Positions 26,934-36,440 are shown, counted from the first letter of the stretch. The stretch: DNA of 48,108 bases from an uncultured Gammaproteobacteria bacterium (GCA_947259395.1 CAMYMN010000048.1:1-48108); one strand, 5' to 3'. Made by a program: numbers and translations. Notes: generated by a model from the letters alone, not told the origin.

Positions 26934-26949
26934 TGGTTCGATTCTTGCT
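26934..26949 (+). promoter_or_regulatory. Sigma-54 promoter for the membrane protein/diheme operon
   Basis: TGGTTCGATTCTTGCT keeps TGG, CG and TTGC with the invariant 10-base spacing. Transcription would run into the genes at 27106 and 27658, leaving a leader of about 145 bases. Confidence 0.75.
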
Positions 26950-27105
26950 ACGTCGTGATCAGTACGGGTCGGTTGTTGACGCGTGGCACGCACCGATCCA
27001 TGTTGCTATGAAGTGGTTAAATGGATGATGTGTACGGCGCCGGGCGTCATGCGCGGTCACCCAGATCATTAATGCATTAAATTCATAACGCACAACGTGA
27101 ACATA

Positions 27106-27555
27106 ATGCTACCTAAAAGCTCTGATCGCCGATCCTCCAATGACACGTATTGCTCGTCCCGTCCCGCCCAGCCGCGTGACTTTCCATATCGGCGCACAGT
27201 GCGTATTTTGCTGCGTTCGGCTCATATCTTTGCTACCGGCACACTGGTAGGTGGGTATATCTTCATCCAGCCGGCGGCCACGTTGATACCGTGGCTGTGG
27301 GGATCGGTGGTGACGGGAATACTCTTGTTGGCTACGGACCTGCATGCCGGTGTCGCCGTGTTGCGTGAAGTCAGGGGTGTTGCCGTGATCGCTAAGGTTG
27401 TTTTGTTTATGTTGATTCCGGTGTTTTGGGAGGCACGTGTGCCGTTGCTAGTGGTGATCCTTCTGATTGGTGCGGTGAGCAGCCATTTGCCTAAACGCAT
27501 ACGTCATCGGGTGCTGATATTTCCAAATCGATTTGTTGTTGTCAGAGAAGGATAG
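27106..27555 (+). CDS. Four-helix integral membrane protein (paralogue of 45156)
   Basis: After about 30 polar residues the 149-aa protein has four hydrophobic segments: SAHIFATGTLVGGYIFIQ, WLWGSVVTGILLLATDL, VAVIAKVVLFMLIPVFW and VPLLVVILLIGAVSSH. It ends in a basic tail (LPKRIRHR). The histidine in the first helix and the overall layout recall small CopD-like or heme-binding membrane proteins, but I cannot name the family. A closely similar gene at 45156 stands at the other end of the cluster. It is first in a sigma-54 operon with a diheme cytochrome. A GTG at 27097 is an alternative start. Confidence 0.75.
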   Translation: MLPKSSDRRSSNDTYCSSRPAQPRDFPYRRTVRILLRSAHIFATGTLVGGYIFIQPAATLIPWLWGSVVTGILLLATDLHAGVAVLREVRGVAVIAKVVLFMLIPVFWEARVPLLVVILLIGAVSSHLPKRIRHRVLIFPNRFVVVREG

Positions 27556-27657
27556 TCGCTTCCCAAGCCAGCGTTGATGCAGTACCTGAAAGAACCCAAC
27601 AAATCAATTATAAGGTTTCTTATCGAGGGTATGAAGGTGGATCATAAGGAGCACAAC

Positions 27658-28416
27658 ATGCGCAATTATCTTGGCCGGTCAACGCCAATTGTAGGTACAT
27701 CCTTGATAATGTTGGTGGCACTAATTGTTCTTGTTGTTCTTGGCTCCGTAAAGGCCCGCGCAGAGCAGGAGGTCGGGCATCTGCAGTTTATCAGTCAGGG
27801 AGGGCTACTCTACGACAATTGGTACGTGCATCTCGGGACACCGCCGCCGACCGATACGCATCCTGGATATACCGGAATCGGTGAGCAGGGCGCCGCAAGT
27901 TGGCGCTGTCCGGCATGCCACGGTTGGGACTACAAAGGCGACTGGGGGGGGTATGCACAAGGTCGGCAAAGGCAGGGTATAACGGGAATACGCAACATGA
28001 CCTATGCCCCTTTAGAGCCGATCGTCGCTGTTCTGAAAGATGACGCCCACCGCTTTGGCGGGCGGATTCCCGCGCAGGCCATGACCGCATTGGCGTACTT
28101 TGTCGCCCGCGGCCAGATAGACATGGATCTATACATCGACCGCAAGACACGCAAGGCCAGCGGTGACCCTGATCAAGGCGCGCGGATCTACCAGACAATC
28201 TGTGCAAGATGTCATGGCATCAACGGCAAATTCCTGAACTTCAATACCACCGAAGATCCGGCGTTCGTTGGTACCGTCGCAAACCAAAATCCATGGCGGA
28301 CGCTGCACAAAATCCGCATGGGGCAGCCGGAAGTGGATATGGTGTCTATGCTCGCTTTCACTACCCGAGACCACGTCGATGTGCTTGCTTACGCGCAGAC
28401 ACTGCCGGTGAGATGA
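27658..28416 (+). CDS. Periplasmic diheme cytochrome c
   Basis: The 252-aa protein has an N-terminal hydrophobic segment (LIMLVALIVLVVLGSVKARA) that exports or anchors it, and two heme sites, CPACH and CARCH. MRNYLGR is the start because AAGGAG lies just upstream of that ATG. The second half is a normal cytochrome c domain ending VDVLAYAQTLP. It probably exchanges electrons between the membrane or periplasmic oxidoreductase and downstream carriers. It is co-transcribed with the four-helix membrane protein. Confidence 0.88.
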   Translation: MRNYLGRSTPIVGTSLIMLVALIVLVVLGSVKARAEQEVGHLQFISQGGLLYDNWYVHLGTPPPTDTHPGYTGIGEQGAASWRCPACHGWDYKGDWGGYAQGRQRQGITGIRNMTYAPLEPIVAVLKDDAHRFGGRIPAQAMTALAYFVARGQIDMDLYIDRKTRKASGDPDQGARIYQTICARCHGINGKFLNFNTTEDPAFVGTVANQNPWRTLHKIRMGQPEVDMVSMLAFTTRDHVDVLAYAQTLPVR

Positions 28417-28468
28417 CGCTGACCGGCGCGGACTAGGCGCACTTTTTAATCCTACCAAAAAGCGAGAC

Positions 28469-28484
28469 GTTACCGTTCGGTAAC
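28469..28484. promoter_or_regulatory. GTTAC-N6-GTAAC enhancer site 5
   Basis: GTTACCGTTCGGTAAC is a perfect copy, 44 bases centre to centre from site 6. Confidence 0.75.
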
Positions 28485-28512
28485 GTGCGAATTCCAAGAT
28501 CCCACATCCGGA

Positions 28513-28528
28513 GTTACTTGTCGGTAAC
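28513..28528. promoter_or_regulatory. GTTAC-N6-GTAAC enhancer site 6
   Basis: GTTACTTGTCGGTAAC is the second of the pair and lies 77 bases upstream of a -24/-12 promoter. Confidence 0.75.
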
Positions 28529-28604
28529 GCGGCACCGGGATCTGAGTTGAGTGTTGTGCACGCAAGCCTCTGAAACTATGAATGAAATTTATGCACGATG
28601 AAAG

Positions 28605-28622
28605 TTGGTTTCAGAATTGCAA
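28605..28622 (+). promoter_or_regulatory. Sigma-54 promoter for molybdoenzyme operon 1
   Basis: TTGGTTTCAGAATTGCAA has GG-N10-GC and strong TTGC-type -12 sequence. It would drive the operon beginning at 28847 with a leader of about 215 bases that contains no gene. Confidence 0.78.
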
Positions 28623-28846
28623 GGGTGATTTCCACGGGGACGTGACACGCTATTGGGTCCCAAGGTCGGTGGTGTGCCGACATCGGCGTGGGTTGCCGTG
28701 GGGCGATCATCCAGTGGGGCGTCATTCTCCTCGCGAACGCGAAGTGTCGTGAGTTAAGTGCGCTATCGGCGTGCGGACGAATAGGTGAGCCGTATTGCAC
28801 CGGGGTAAAAACAATAGGCAGGTTTAGAGGTAAAGGAGGGTTGCTC

Positions 28847-30194
28847 ATGTCTGGCGGTTTACGGATTGATTCCAATACAAAGCGCCGCGTGCGGTTTGCG
28901 AGTGTATTGACTGGACTGGCGGTGCTGATGGCGACGAGCCCGGTGGTACTGGCGGTTGATGTGGAGTCTATCGACTGGTCCAACGTGCCGGTGAATAAGC
29001 CCAGGCTCTACTATCCCGGACAGTCGAGCTATCAGTGGCTGCGCACCGCGGAACACAAAAAGGCGGCTGAAGAGACCAAGGCAGGCGAGGCCTGTTTGCG
29101 GTGCCATAAGGCCGAAGAGAAATCGCTGGGTGAAATCCTGGTGGTAGAGAACCGCCTGGAGCCCGATCCGATCGAGGATAAGTCCGGTTACAAACGCCTG
29201 TCGGTCCAGGCGGCGCACGATGATCAACACCTGTACATGCGGTTCAGTTGGAAGACGGACGGCGAAAGAGCCGGGGACATCGGCAATCTGATGCGTTTTG
29301 ACGGGGCAGCACGAAGCGGTCATCGATGAGGGTGAGCCGGCGATCTATCCGGATCGGTTGGGCATCATGATCGGAGACGCCAAGGTGCCGCTCTACCCCG
29401 AGCACGGCTGCTGGATGACCTGCCATGATTCGCTGGTGGGCATGGTCGAGCAGGCCGACGAGGACGAGGTCGGCGAACACCCGGTGATCAGCCAGCTCTA
29501 CCATAGTATCGGGATCCCGATCACCAATTACCTGGTGCGCAAATACATTCCCGGTTCGCGCTCTGAAGGCACCGAGTGGGCGGCGGTCAAGTCTGAAGAT
29601 GAACTGCTGGCCCTGCGCAAAGAAGGGGCGTTCCTGGATCTCATCATCTGGGACGCCTCCATGACCAATCCCGCCGGCGTTGCCGCAGATTTCAATGTGC
29701 TGGAAATGAAAAAAATAGACGAAGGAACGAGTCCGCTGTGGCCCAACGGCGAGATGCGTGACGGTCCCAAATACATGTTTGATGCAAGCAAGGTGGGTTT
29801 CTCCGCCCTTACCGAATCAGACCTTGCGGATGCCGCAAAGCCGAAACACCTGATCGTTGGTCAGAACACGGTGCTTTTTGATGCCGGCAAGATCAAGGAA
29901 GGCGATCTGTTGCCGGCGCACGTGTTGGACACCGGTTCCGCCGAGGGTTCTGCGGCCGACGCGGATTACGCCAAGGGAGTCTTAGAGGACGGGAAATACA
30001 CCGTGGTCGTGCGGCGCAAACTGGATACCGGCCATCCGCTGGATGACAAGGTGCTTCAAGTGGGCGGCGTTTATACCTTCAGCTTTTCAGTCCATGACGA
30101 CGCGGCCGGCAAACGAGCCCACCACGTGTCGTTTCCGGTTACCGTGAGCATCGGCCCCGGCAAGGCCGACATCCAGGCGGTCACGCTCAATTGA
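28847..30194 (+). pseudogene. Ethylbenzene-dehydrogenase-type heme protein, split by a one-base insertion
   Basis: The product resembles the gamma subunit/heme-binding domain (EB_dh) of type II DMSO-reductase relatives. It has a signal peptide (LTGLAVLMATSPVVLAVD), a heme motif CLRCH, LSVQAAHDDQHLYMRFSW, an unusual CWMTCHDS (CX3CH) and AHHVSFPVTVSIGPG near the end. The frame breaks at a GGGG run (29303-29306). Removing one G restores DGQHEAVIDEGEPAIYPDR and a continuous 449-aa protein. AAAGGAGGG precedes the ATG. It may be a true mutation, a phase-variable tract or a sequencing error. Confidence 0.82.
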
Positions 30195-30221
30195 TACGGA
30201 GCTCACCTTGAGATCAGGCCA

Positions 30222-30836
30222 GTGCGGCTATCGCTAAATCGAAAAACCGCGATCATTGGGGTTACGGTTGTCCTCGTTATTGGCGCAGCCCTGATGTTCG
30301 AGCCATTGACCCGCAGTGTCATTGCACAAAATGACGCCTGCTCTTATTGCCATGTTGATCGGGAGTATCGTGCGAAGGTCCGGTTGTCCTATTCCAAGCA
30401 TCATCCGCTGTCCACGACGGAGGGGTATGAAGACAAGCAGGCGATGTGTGTGGATTGCCACCTCCCCACCGGTTTTATCAATACGTTTTATACCTATACG
30501 CACTTCGCCAGCTTCACCGATCTGTTCGGGCATTTTCGCCACCGTACGGCGGAGCGCGCCGGCCCGTGGCTACCGCCGAGGCAAGCAGCCGCCTATCGGG
30601 TGCGAGACCGGTTGTTCGAATATGACAGCCCGACTTGCCGACTCTGCCATATCGAAGAAGAGATCAAACCCAAGCGTGAGCGCGGAAAAAACGCCCACAA
30701 GAAAGCGCTTGAGGACGAGCAGACCTGTATCGAATGTCATTACAACGAAACGCACCGCGCGGTGGATGTGCGCGAGGGCATCTTCAAGCAGCAGGAGGCT
30801 TCGACCTCTTCTGCGAAGGAGAAACCGGTCAGCTGA
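30222..30836 (+). CDS. NapC/NirT-type tetraheme cytochrome c
   Basis: The 204-aa protein has one N-terminal membrane anchor (TAIIGVTVVLVIGAALMF) and four heme sites, CSYCH, CVDCH, CRLCH and CIECH. This is the NapC/NirT/NrfH layout, whose members oxidise quinol and hand electrons to periplasmic reductases or work in reverse. I used the GTG at 30222. The ribosome-binding site is weak. It sits between the EB_dh-type protein and the iron-sulfur subunit, so it probably links catalytic module 1 to quinones. Confidence 0.87.
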   Translation: MRLSLNRKTAIIGVTVVLVIGAALMFEPLTRSVIAQNDACSYCHVDREYRAKVRLSYSKHHPLSTTEGYEDKQAMCVDCHLPTGFINTFYTYTHFASFTDLFGHFRHRTAERAGPWLPPRQAAAYRVRDRLFEYDSPTCRLCHIEEEIKPKRERGKNAHKKALEDEQTCIECHYNETHRAVDVREGIFKQQEASTSSAKEKPVS

Positions 30837-30863
30837 TTGAGACGAAGCGTGGCAGAACAGGTA

Positions 30864-31640
30864 ATGAATGACGGTAGCGATCGACCAGTCGGACGGCGGA
30901 AATTCCTGAAGACGGCAGGCCAAGGGGCTGCAGCGGTGGCCACCGCGGGCGTCGCGGGGGGGGGTATGCACGCCGCTGCCACCAAGCCGTCTACTGGTAC
31001 CCGAGAAAAAAACAAAGTCCAGTACGGCATGCTCATCGATCTTCGGCGCTGTATCGGATGTCAGGCGTGCACAGTGGCCTGCAAGGCCGAGGCGGACGTG
31101 CCCATGGGGGTCGCGCGAAGCTGGGTGGAGTACGTCGAGAAAGGGCTTTATCCCAACGCGGGTCGGACCTTCCTGCCGCGCTTGTGCAACCACTGCTCGG
31201 AGCCGCACTGCGTGCGGGTGTGTCCCACCGGAGCCACCTATGAGCGTCCTCAGGACGGCCTGATTGTCATCGACCAGGGGGTATGCATCGGTTGCCTGTA
31301 TTGTGCTCATGCGTGTCCCTATGACATGCGGTTCCTGAATCCGGTGACGCGTTTTGCCGATAAGTGTGACATGTGTATTCACCGGGTCTCCAAGGGCCTG
31401 GTTCCGTCGTGCGTAAACACCTGTCAGGGGCGGGCGCGCATCTTCGGCGATGTCAATGATCCCAACAGTGAGATTCACAAACTCATCGCTAAGAACCCTG
31501 TATCGGTGATACGCGAGACCTACGGCACTCAGCCCAATGTCTACTACATCGGCTTGGATACCACCGATGAGAACACCAAGAAACCGGGACAGTACGTGCG
31601 GGTCACGACGAACAAGGCCAAATCGCCGAAGAGAACTTGA
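30864..31640 (+). CDS. Iron-sulfur subunit 1 (DmsB/PsrB/ArxB-like), Tat-exported
   Basis: The protein carries a Tat signal (GRRKFLKTAGQGAAA) and four ferredoxin-type cysteine sets: CIGCQACTVAC, CNHCSEPHCVRVC, CIGCLYCAHAC and CDMCIHR...CVNTC. These hold four [4Fe-4S] clusters. It wires the molybdopterin subunit to the membrane anchor in PsrABC/ArrAB-type complexes. The ATG at 30864 was chosen because it places the twin arginine about 10 residues in. A GTG at 30849 is possible. It overlaps or abuts its neighbours, so one operon is likely. Confidence 0.9.
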   Translation: MNDGSDRPVGRRKFLKTAGQGAAAVATAGVAGGGMHAAATKPSTGTREKNKVQYGMLIDLRRCIGCQACTVACKAEADVPMGVARSWVEYVEKGLYPNAGRTFLPRLCNHCSEPHCVRVCPTGATYERPQDGLIVIDQGVCIGCLYCAHACPYDMRFLNPVTRFADKCDMCIHRVSKGLVPSCVNTCQGRARIFGDVNDPNSEIHKLIAKNPVSVIRETYGTQPNVYYIGLDTTDENTKKPGQYVRVTTNKAKSPKRT

Positions 31641-31642
31641 TT

Positions 31643-32650
31643 ATGGAACAGCATCTCATGTGGCACTGGCCGGTCATCGGTTATTTGTTTCTAGCCGGCG
31701 TCGGCGCAGGTGCGATAGCGGTGAGCGGCATCGTCGTCCTGTGGGGTCCAGCGGGCGAATTCCGCCACCGGGCGGCGCTGGTCGCGCGCCTGGGCGCCTA
31801 TATCGGCCCGTTGCCGGCGCTGGTCGGCAGCGCGTTGCTGATTTTCGAGCTCGGCCGGCCGTATCGCGCGCTCAACCTCCTGACCAGCAACTTCTGGTTC
31901 ATGGTGCTCAATCCCTCGCCCATGAATTGGGGCAGCTGGTTCATCCTGCTATTCGGCGTTTTTACCACCGTCTACGCGCTCAGTTTCTTGCCCTGGCGGA
32001 CGCTGCTGGGCGGTGAATGGGGTGAACGGCTGGCAGCGCGCGGCGAGCGTGTGCGCTCGCCGATGGCGGTGGTCTGCGTACCACTGGCCATCGCCATGGC
32101 GATCTACACCGCGATCCTGTTGGCGGCGATACCGGCGCGCCCCCTGTGGCACACGCCGGTGCTGTGGTTGCTGTTCACCGTCTCCGCGATCTCCACCGGG
32201 TTGTCGGCCATCATCCTGGTGCAACGCTTCATGTTCCGCAAGCCAGGCGCAGTCCGAGGCGCAGTCCGGCGCGAGGATCCCGCTTTCCGCGTGACCGAGT
32301 ATTACCTGGTGAGCATGAAGGTGCTGCTGATCATCGCCGAGTTGGTGGTCATCGGGCTGTTCTTCATGTTCGCGCACATGACTATCAACTCCGCGAACTT
32401 CGCCGTGCAGGTGCTGTTGCCGGGAGGCGAACTGGCGACCACCTTCTGGGTCGGGGTCATCCTGGTGGGGTTGCTGATGCCCGCCTTTATCGAGGGTTTC
32501 TATCTGTTACGCACGGCGGTGCTGGGGCACGAATTCGAATGGCCCTACGTGATCAACGTCTCCGCACCCATCGCCATTCTTTTCGGTGGCCTGATGCTTC
32601 GCTACGTGATCGTCGTGGGCGGCCAGATCACCGGGCCCGTCGGTATCTGA
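31643..32650 (+). CDS. NrfD/PsrC-type membrane anchor
   Basis: The 335-aa protein has 8-9 hydrophobic segments, starting HWPVIGYLFLAGVGAGAIAV and ending with YVINVSAPIAILFGGLMLRY, as in NrfD/PsrC. These subunits exchange electrons with the quinone pool in sulfur-, nitrite- and arsenic-metabolising complexes. Its ATG lies 2 bases after the FeS gene stop. It is the only anchor of this type for two catalytic/FeS pairs in the window. Confidence 0.9.
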   Translation: MEQHLMWHWPVIGYLFLAGVGAGAIAVSGIVVLWGPAGEFRHRAALVARLGAYIGPLPALVGSALLIFELGRPYRALNLLTSNFWFMVLNPSPMNWGSWFILLFGVFTTVYALSFLPWRTLLGGEWGERLAARGERVRSPMAVVCVPLAIAMAIYTAILLAAIPARPLWHTPVLWLLFTVSAISTGLSAIILVQRFMFRKPGAVRGAVRREDPAFRVTEYYLVSMKVLLIIAELVVIGLFFMFAHMTINSANFAVQVLLPGGELATTFWVGVILVGLLMPAFIEGFYLLRTAVLGHEFEWPYVINVSAPIAILFGGLMLRYVIVVGGQITGPVGI

Positions 32651-32660
32651 GTACGTAACC

Positions 32661-35237
32661 ATGGTGAATCGACGACATTTTCTAAGGCTCGGCGCGACAG
32701 TTGCAGGGGCTACGGTTGCCGCGCCGCTGAGTACCGCGTTGGCTGCTGCTGAGACGCAGCCCAAGGCCACGGCCAGTACGGGAAGTAGTGCAAGGGAGTT
32801 CTTCGATGAGGGCGGCAGGGACTACTCGTATCTTCGCGGGACCGAGAAAGAGGCGGTACCGAGCGCCTGTTGGCAGTGTGTGTCGCGGTGTCCCATCATC
32901 GGATTCACGGAAGACGGGGTGCTGACCAAGATCGAGGGGCATCCGAGGTCGATCCGTTCTCTTGGCAAGATCTGCGCCAAATCGCAAGCGGGTATCAACC
33001 AACTGTATGATCCCGATCGCATTCTGCATCCCATGCGGCGCGCCGGAAAACGGGGAGAGGGCAAGTGGAAACGCATTAGTTGGGATGAGGCGCTGGTAGA
33101 ACTGGCCGAACGCTTGAAACGCTTGCGTGATGCCGGGGAACCTGAGAAGTTCATGTTCCATTATGGCCGCATGAAAGGCGGCACCAGCAAGCTGGTGCAC
33201 AATTTTCTGGCGTCCTATGGGACGGGAACCATCGGCAATCACACCAGCCTTTGTGAAGGCGGAAAGTGGACCGCCCAGGAACTGACCTGGGGTAGTCACT
33301 ATGACAACTGGGACTTCGACAACACACAATTTGTTCTCAACTTCGGTAGCAATATATTTGAAACCCACACCAATCATATTTCCACCGCCCAGCGCCTGAT
33401 CAGGGCGATGGTGGATCGCAGTGTGCGCTTGGTGACTTTTGACGTTCGCCTTTCGAACACGGCGGCCAAATCGAGTGAATGGGTACCGATCCGGCCCGGC
33501 ACCGACCTGGCGGTCGTATTGGCGATGTGCCACGTGATTATGCGCGAGGGGCTCTACGAAGCGGGCGTGCCGTTCCTCGAGTTCTGCAAAGTCACCGCCG
33601 ATTACCGGGCTTCCATGGACGAGAAGATCGAGGTATTGAAACAACACGTCAAGGAATATACGCCGGAGTGGGCCTCCGAGATCAGCGGGGTGCCGGCGTG
33701 GCAGATCGTCGAGATTGCGCGTGAGTTCGCGACCAGGCGACCGGCCTGCGTGATCAGTTACCGGGGTGCCGTCGCCCATTACAATGGCAACGAGACCGAG
33801 CGGGCGATCCAGATGCTCGCGGCCATCACCGGTAACATCGATAACCCCGGCGGGCGCTGCAAGGCGGTGGGGGCGAGTTGGAATTACCCCAAACCGAAGA
33901 AGATCCCCAAGACGAGAAAGCTGGATCTCATGGATGGCTTTGCGGGGCAGATCGCCTTTCCGACGCATCACGTGAGCCACCAGATATTCGAACGGATCAA
34001 AGAAGGCAGCGCCGGTCGTCCCGAGGTGTACCTGTGGTACTGCTACGCACCGGTGTATGCAAACGGGGACTGCAGGGCCAACGAAGAAGTTCTGAAGGAT
34101 GAGTCATTGCTGCCGTTCACGGTATGTGTGAATCCCTTCTACGATGAGTCGGCGGCCTTGGCGGATATGATCCTCCCGGATACCACATATCTGGAACGGT
34201 GGGACTGGGAAGATATGGTATCGCCGGCCCAAATTCCGGAGTTTTACATCCGTCAACCGCTTGTAACGCCGATGGGTGAATCCAGAAATTTTGCCGATGT
34301 GTGCTGTGACCTCGCCAAGAGGTTGGGATTGAAAATCGGCGCCAAGTCCATGGAAGACTTCGTGAAAAAATCCTGCAAGATGACGAAGATCGTGAAGAAA
34401 AAAGCGCGCGGCTTCCGCGGGATGAAAAAAAGGGGGGTGTGGCACAACAAACGCGACAAACCGCAATACTTCACATACCGACAGGTCATCAAGGACAAGG
34501 AGCTGAACAAGGAGACGATTATCTTCGACGACGCAACGGGGGTTTACTGGGACTGGAAGGCGGCCGGTGTCGGCAGTCGCGAGGCGGCCGAGGCGCAAGG
34601 TTACGCACATACCAAAAAGGCCTACCGGGGCTATGTCGCGCAACAATTTGGCGAGCTGGTCTACGTGGGTTTTCCGCCGGATAAGCTCAACAAGTCCGGG
34701 TATTTCGAAATCTATTCGTCCCTCATGGAAGAACGAGGGCTGCCGCCGATGCCCACCTACATGGCCATCCCCGAACATGCCGACCTGGCACCCGAGCAGC
34801 TGATATTGACGACTTACAAGGTCAACGTACATACCCATTCGCGTACCATGAACTGCCCGTGGTTAGCGGAGCTGTATCATGAGAACCCGGCATGGATTAA
34901 CCCCGGCACTGCAGAGGCCCTGGCTATCCGGGAGGGTGACACGGTCAAGGTGAGTTCCGCGATCGGTGAGATCGAAACCGAAGTGCAGGTGACGCCGGGG
35001 GTGGTCCCCGGCGTCATCGCTATCTCCCACCACTGCGGACACTGGCAGTATGGGCGTTTTGCCTCGGGGAAACGCTCGCCTCAGGGAGTGGACGATATCC
35101 CGGATCGAGATACGCGATGGTGGGACCGTAACGGTGTGCATCCCAATTGGGTCATTCCCAACCGGCCGGATCCGATTAATGGGCAACAGCGTTGGATGGA
35201 CACCGTGGTAAAGGTCACCAGGGTCGACTCGACCTGA
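32661..35237 (+). CDS. Molybdopterin oxidoreductase catalytic subunit 1
   Basis: The 858-aa protein begins with a Tat signal (NRRHFLRLGATVAG) and a [4Fe-4S] motif ACWQCVSRCPI...ICAK. Regions follow that fit the DMSO-reductase family: WDEALVELAERL, GSNIFETHTNH, WVPIRPGTDLAVVLAM and the C-terminal cofactor domain with TRWWDRNGVHPNWVIPN. A cysteine in IGNHTSLCEGGKW is the likely Mo ligand. Overall it is closest in character to polysulfide/thiosulfate/arsenic-type (Psr, Phs, Arr/Arx) enzymes. The paralogue at 37374 is very similar throughout. The substrate is unknown. Confidence 0.9.
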   Translation: MVNRRHFLRLGATVAGATVAAPLSTALAAAETQPKATASTGSSAREFFDEGGRDYSYLRGTEKEAVPSACWQCVSRCPIIGFTEDGVLTKIEGHPRSIRSLGKICAKSQAGINQLYDPDRILHPMRRAGKRGEGKWKRISWDEALVELAERLKRLRDAGEPEKFMFHYGRMKGGTSKLVHNFLASYGTGTIGNHTSLCEGGKWTAQELTWGSHYDNWDFDNTQFVLNFGSNIFETHTNHISTAQRLIRAMVDRSVRLVTFDVRLSNTAAKSSEWVPIRPGTDLAVVLAMCHVIMREGLYEAGVPFLEFCKVTADYRASMDEKIEVLKQHVKEYTPEWASEISGVPAWQIVEIAREFATRRPACVISYRGAVAHYNGNETERAIQMLAAITGNIDNPGGRCKAVGASWNYPKPKKIPKTRKLDLMDGFAGQIAFPTHHVSHQIFERIKEGSAGRPEVYLWYCYAPVYANGDCRANEEVLKDESLLPFTVCVNPFYDESAALADMILPDTTYLERWDWEDMVSPAQIPEFYIRQPLVTPMGESRNFADVCCDLAKRLGLKIGAKSMEDFVKKSCKMTKIVKKKARGFRGMKKRGVWHNKRDKPQYFTYRQVIKDKELNKETIIFDDATGVYWDWKAAGVGSREAAEAQGYAHTKKAYRGYVAQQFGELVYVGFPPDKLNKSGYFEIYSSLMEERGLPPMPTYMAIPEHADLAPEQLILTTYKVNVHTHSRTMNCPWLAELYHENPAWINPGTAEALAIREGDTVKVSSAIGEIETEVQVTPGVVPGVIAISHHCGHWQYGRFASGKRSPQGVDDIPDRDTRWWDRNGVHPNWVIPNRPDPINGQQRWMDTVVKVTRVDST

Positions 35238-35294
35238 GACCGAATCGTGGATATGCATGCAGGTGTCTCCTATTTGTTGATTCGGAGGGCGTAG

Positions 35295-36209
35295 ATGAAG
35301 ACCCGTTTTGGTTTTTCGATTGTCTGCGCATGTCTGGTGTTATTGCCTCCTGTCTCCTTGTACGCTGCTGATGTACGGGATGAGCTGGCTCAAATCGTGC
35401 GCCTGATGGGTTACGGCGGCGGGATCCACAACTTCAAGAACTACGTCCTGCGCGACAGGGAGGAGTACCGCTCTGCGGCGCGCACAAACTTCCGCGACAT
35501 CTTAGATCTGATTGCGAATCTCGAGCGCTCGGACAAATTGAACGCCGCCGAGCAGCAGGCGCTCAAAGCCATCAAGGTGGTCGTGGAATCCTACGACACC
35601 GCCCTGGATCGGATTGCCGATCTGCGCAATAAGGAATGGCGCATAGAGGACATCGACCGCGTGGTGATTATCGACGACACCGCCGCCGTACAGGGATTGG
35701 ACACGTTGCGCGCGAGATGGACGTGGACGGATCTAGAAGAGATCGAATTTCAATTCGGATATGGGAACGGCATTCATAACTTCAAGAACTACGTGCTGCG
35801 CGGGCGCAAAAACCATCACACCGAGGCCTTGCAAAACCTGCTGGCGGTGGAAGCGCTGGTGGCGACCCTGCTAGATCGACCAGAGTTGAAAGATCCGCAA
35901 ACCGCCGCACAGCAGTGGGTGGCCGCAAAGGGCAAGGGCGATGATGACGGGGCGGTTCAAGAGCTCACGCGCCTGTTCCGGAATAATCGTGCTGCACTGG
36001 AGGATGTGGCGCGCACGGCCCGAGCCTACCGCGACTATCTCGACTTGATTGAACGGTTGATTGCCGTGCAGCGTTCGGTACGTCAGATCGATCTGGCGGT
36101 GAAGATCAACGACGGGCCCGCCAAGGCAGGCTTGGCCCACCTCAGAACAAGCTTGTCTCAATTCAGTCAGGCCCGGGCCGGTATCACCGCTCAGCCGTCG
36201 AAACCGTAG
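35295..36209 (+). CDS. Periplasmic protein with twin GIHNFKNYVLR repeats
   Basis: The 304-aa protein has a signal peptide ending LYAAD and two repeats about 116 residues apart. The first contains GYGGGIHNFKNYVLRD (44-53 core), the second GYGNGIHNFKNYVLRG (160-169 core). The remainder is helical. I recall the same motif from periplasmic regions of some bacterial signalling proteins, but no function is established that I can name. It is last in operon 1, right before the enhancer pair of operon 2. It might be a ligand-binding or accessory factor for either enzyme. Confidence 0.75.
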   Translation: MKTRFGFSIVCACLVLLPPVSLYAADVRDELAQIVRLMGYGGGIHNFKNYVLRDREEYRSAARTNFRDILDLIANLERSDKLNAAEQQALKAIKVVVESYDTALDRIADLRNKEWRIEDIDRVVIIDDTAAVQGLDTLRARWTWTDLEEIEFQFGYGNGIHNFKNYVLRGRKNHHTEALQNLLAVEALVATLLDRPELKDPQTAAQQWVAAKGKGDDDGAVQELTRLFRNNRAALEDVARTARAYRDYLDLIERLIAVQRSVRQIDLAVKINDGPAKAGLAHLRTSLSQFSQARAGITAQPSKP

Positions 36210-36320
36210 CGCCTTTATCCACGGTCCACGCGTGAGCCACGTGGGTGGTTTGCGTGCGGAGCATTATCGATTTTGCCTCGACTGACGTCGATTGGCTGAA
36301 TTCTTCTCTGCGATCGATCC

Positions 36321-36336
36321 GTTACCAAGCGGTAAC
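36321..36336. promoter_or_regulatory. GTTAC-N6-GTAAC enhancer site 7
   Basis: GTTACCAAGCGGTAAC is a perfect copy, 42 bases centre to centre from site 8. Confidence 0.75.
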
Positions 36337-36362
36337 GGGTCGGCGACACCACCAACCCCGAC

Positions 36363-36378
36363 GTTACTGAGCGGTAAC
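36363..36378. promoter_or_regulatory. GTTAC-N6-GTAAC enhancer site 8
   Basis: GTTACTGAGCGGTAAC is the second of the pair and lies 64 bases upstream of a -24/-12 promoter. Confidence 0.75.
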
Positions 36379-36440
36379 GGAAGGCTTTGTTCGATCCGAC
36401 GGCATCTATTTATGTCTCTGATTTTTATGCAATAAATATA

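Noticed and set aside
32682..33980. 432-codon open frame on the minus strand opposite catalytic subunit 1
   Set aside because: It mirrors the codon periodicity of the real gene, has low-complexity basic composition and no domain. The plus-strand frame has complete family motifs.
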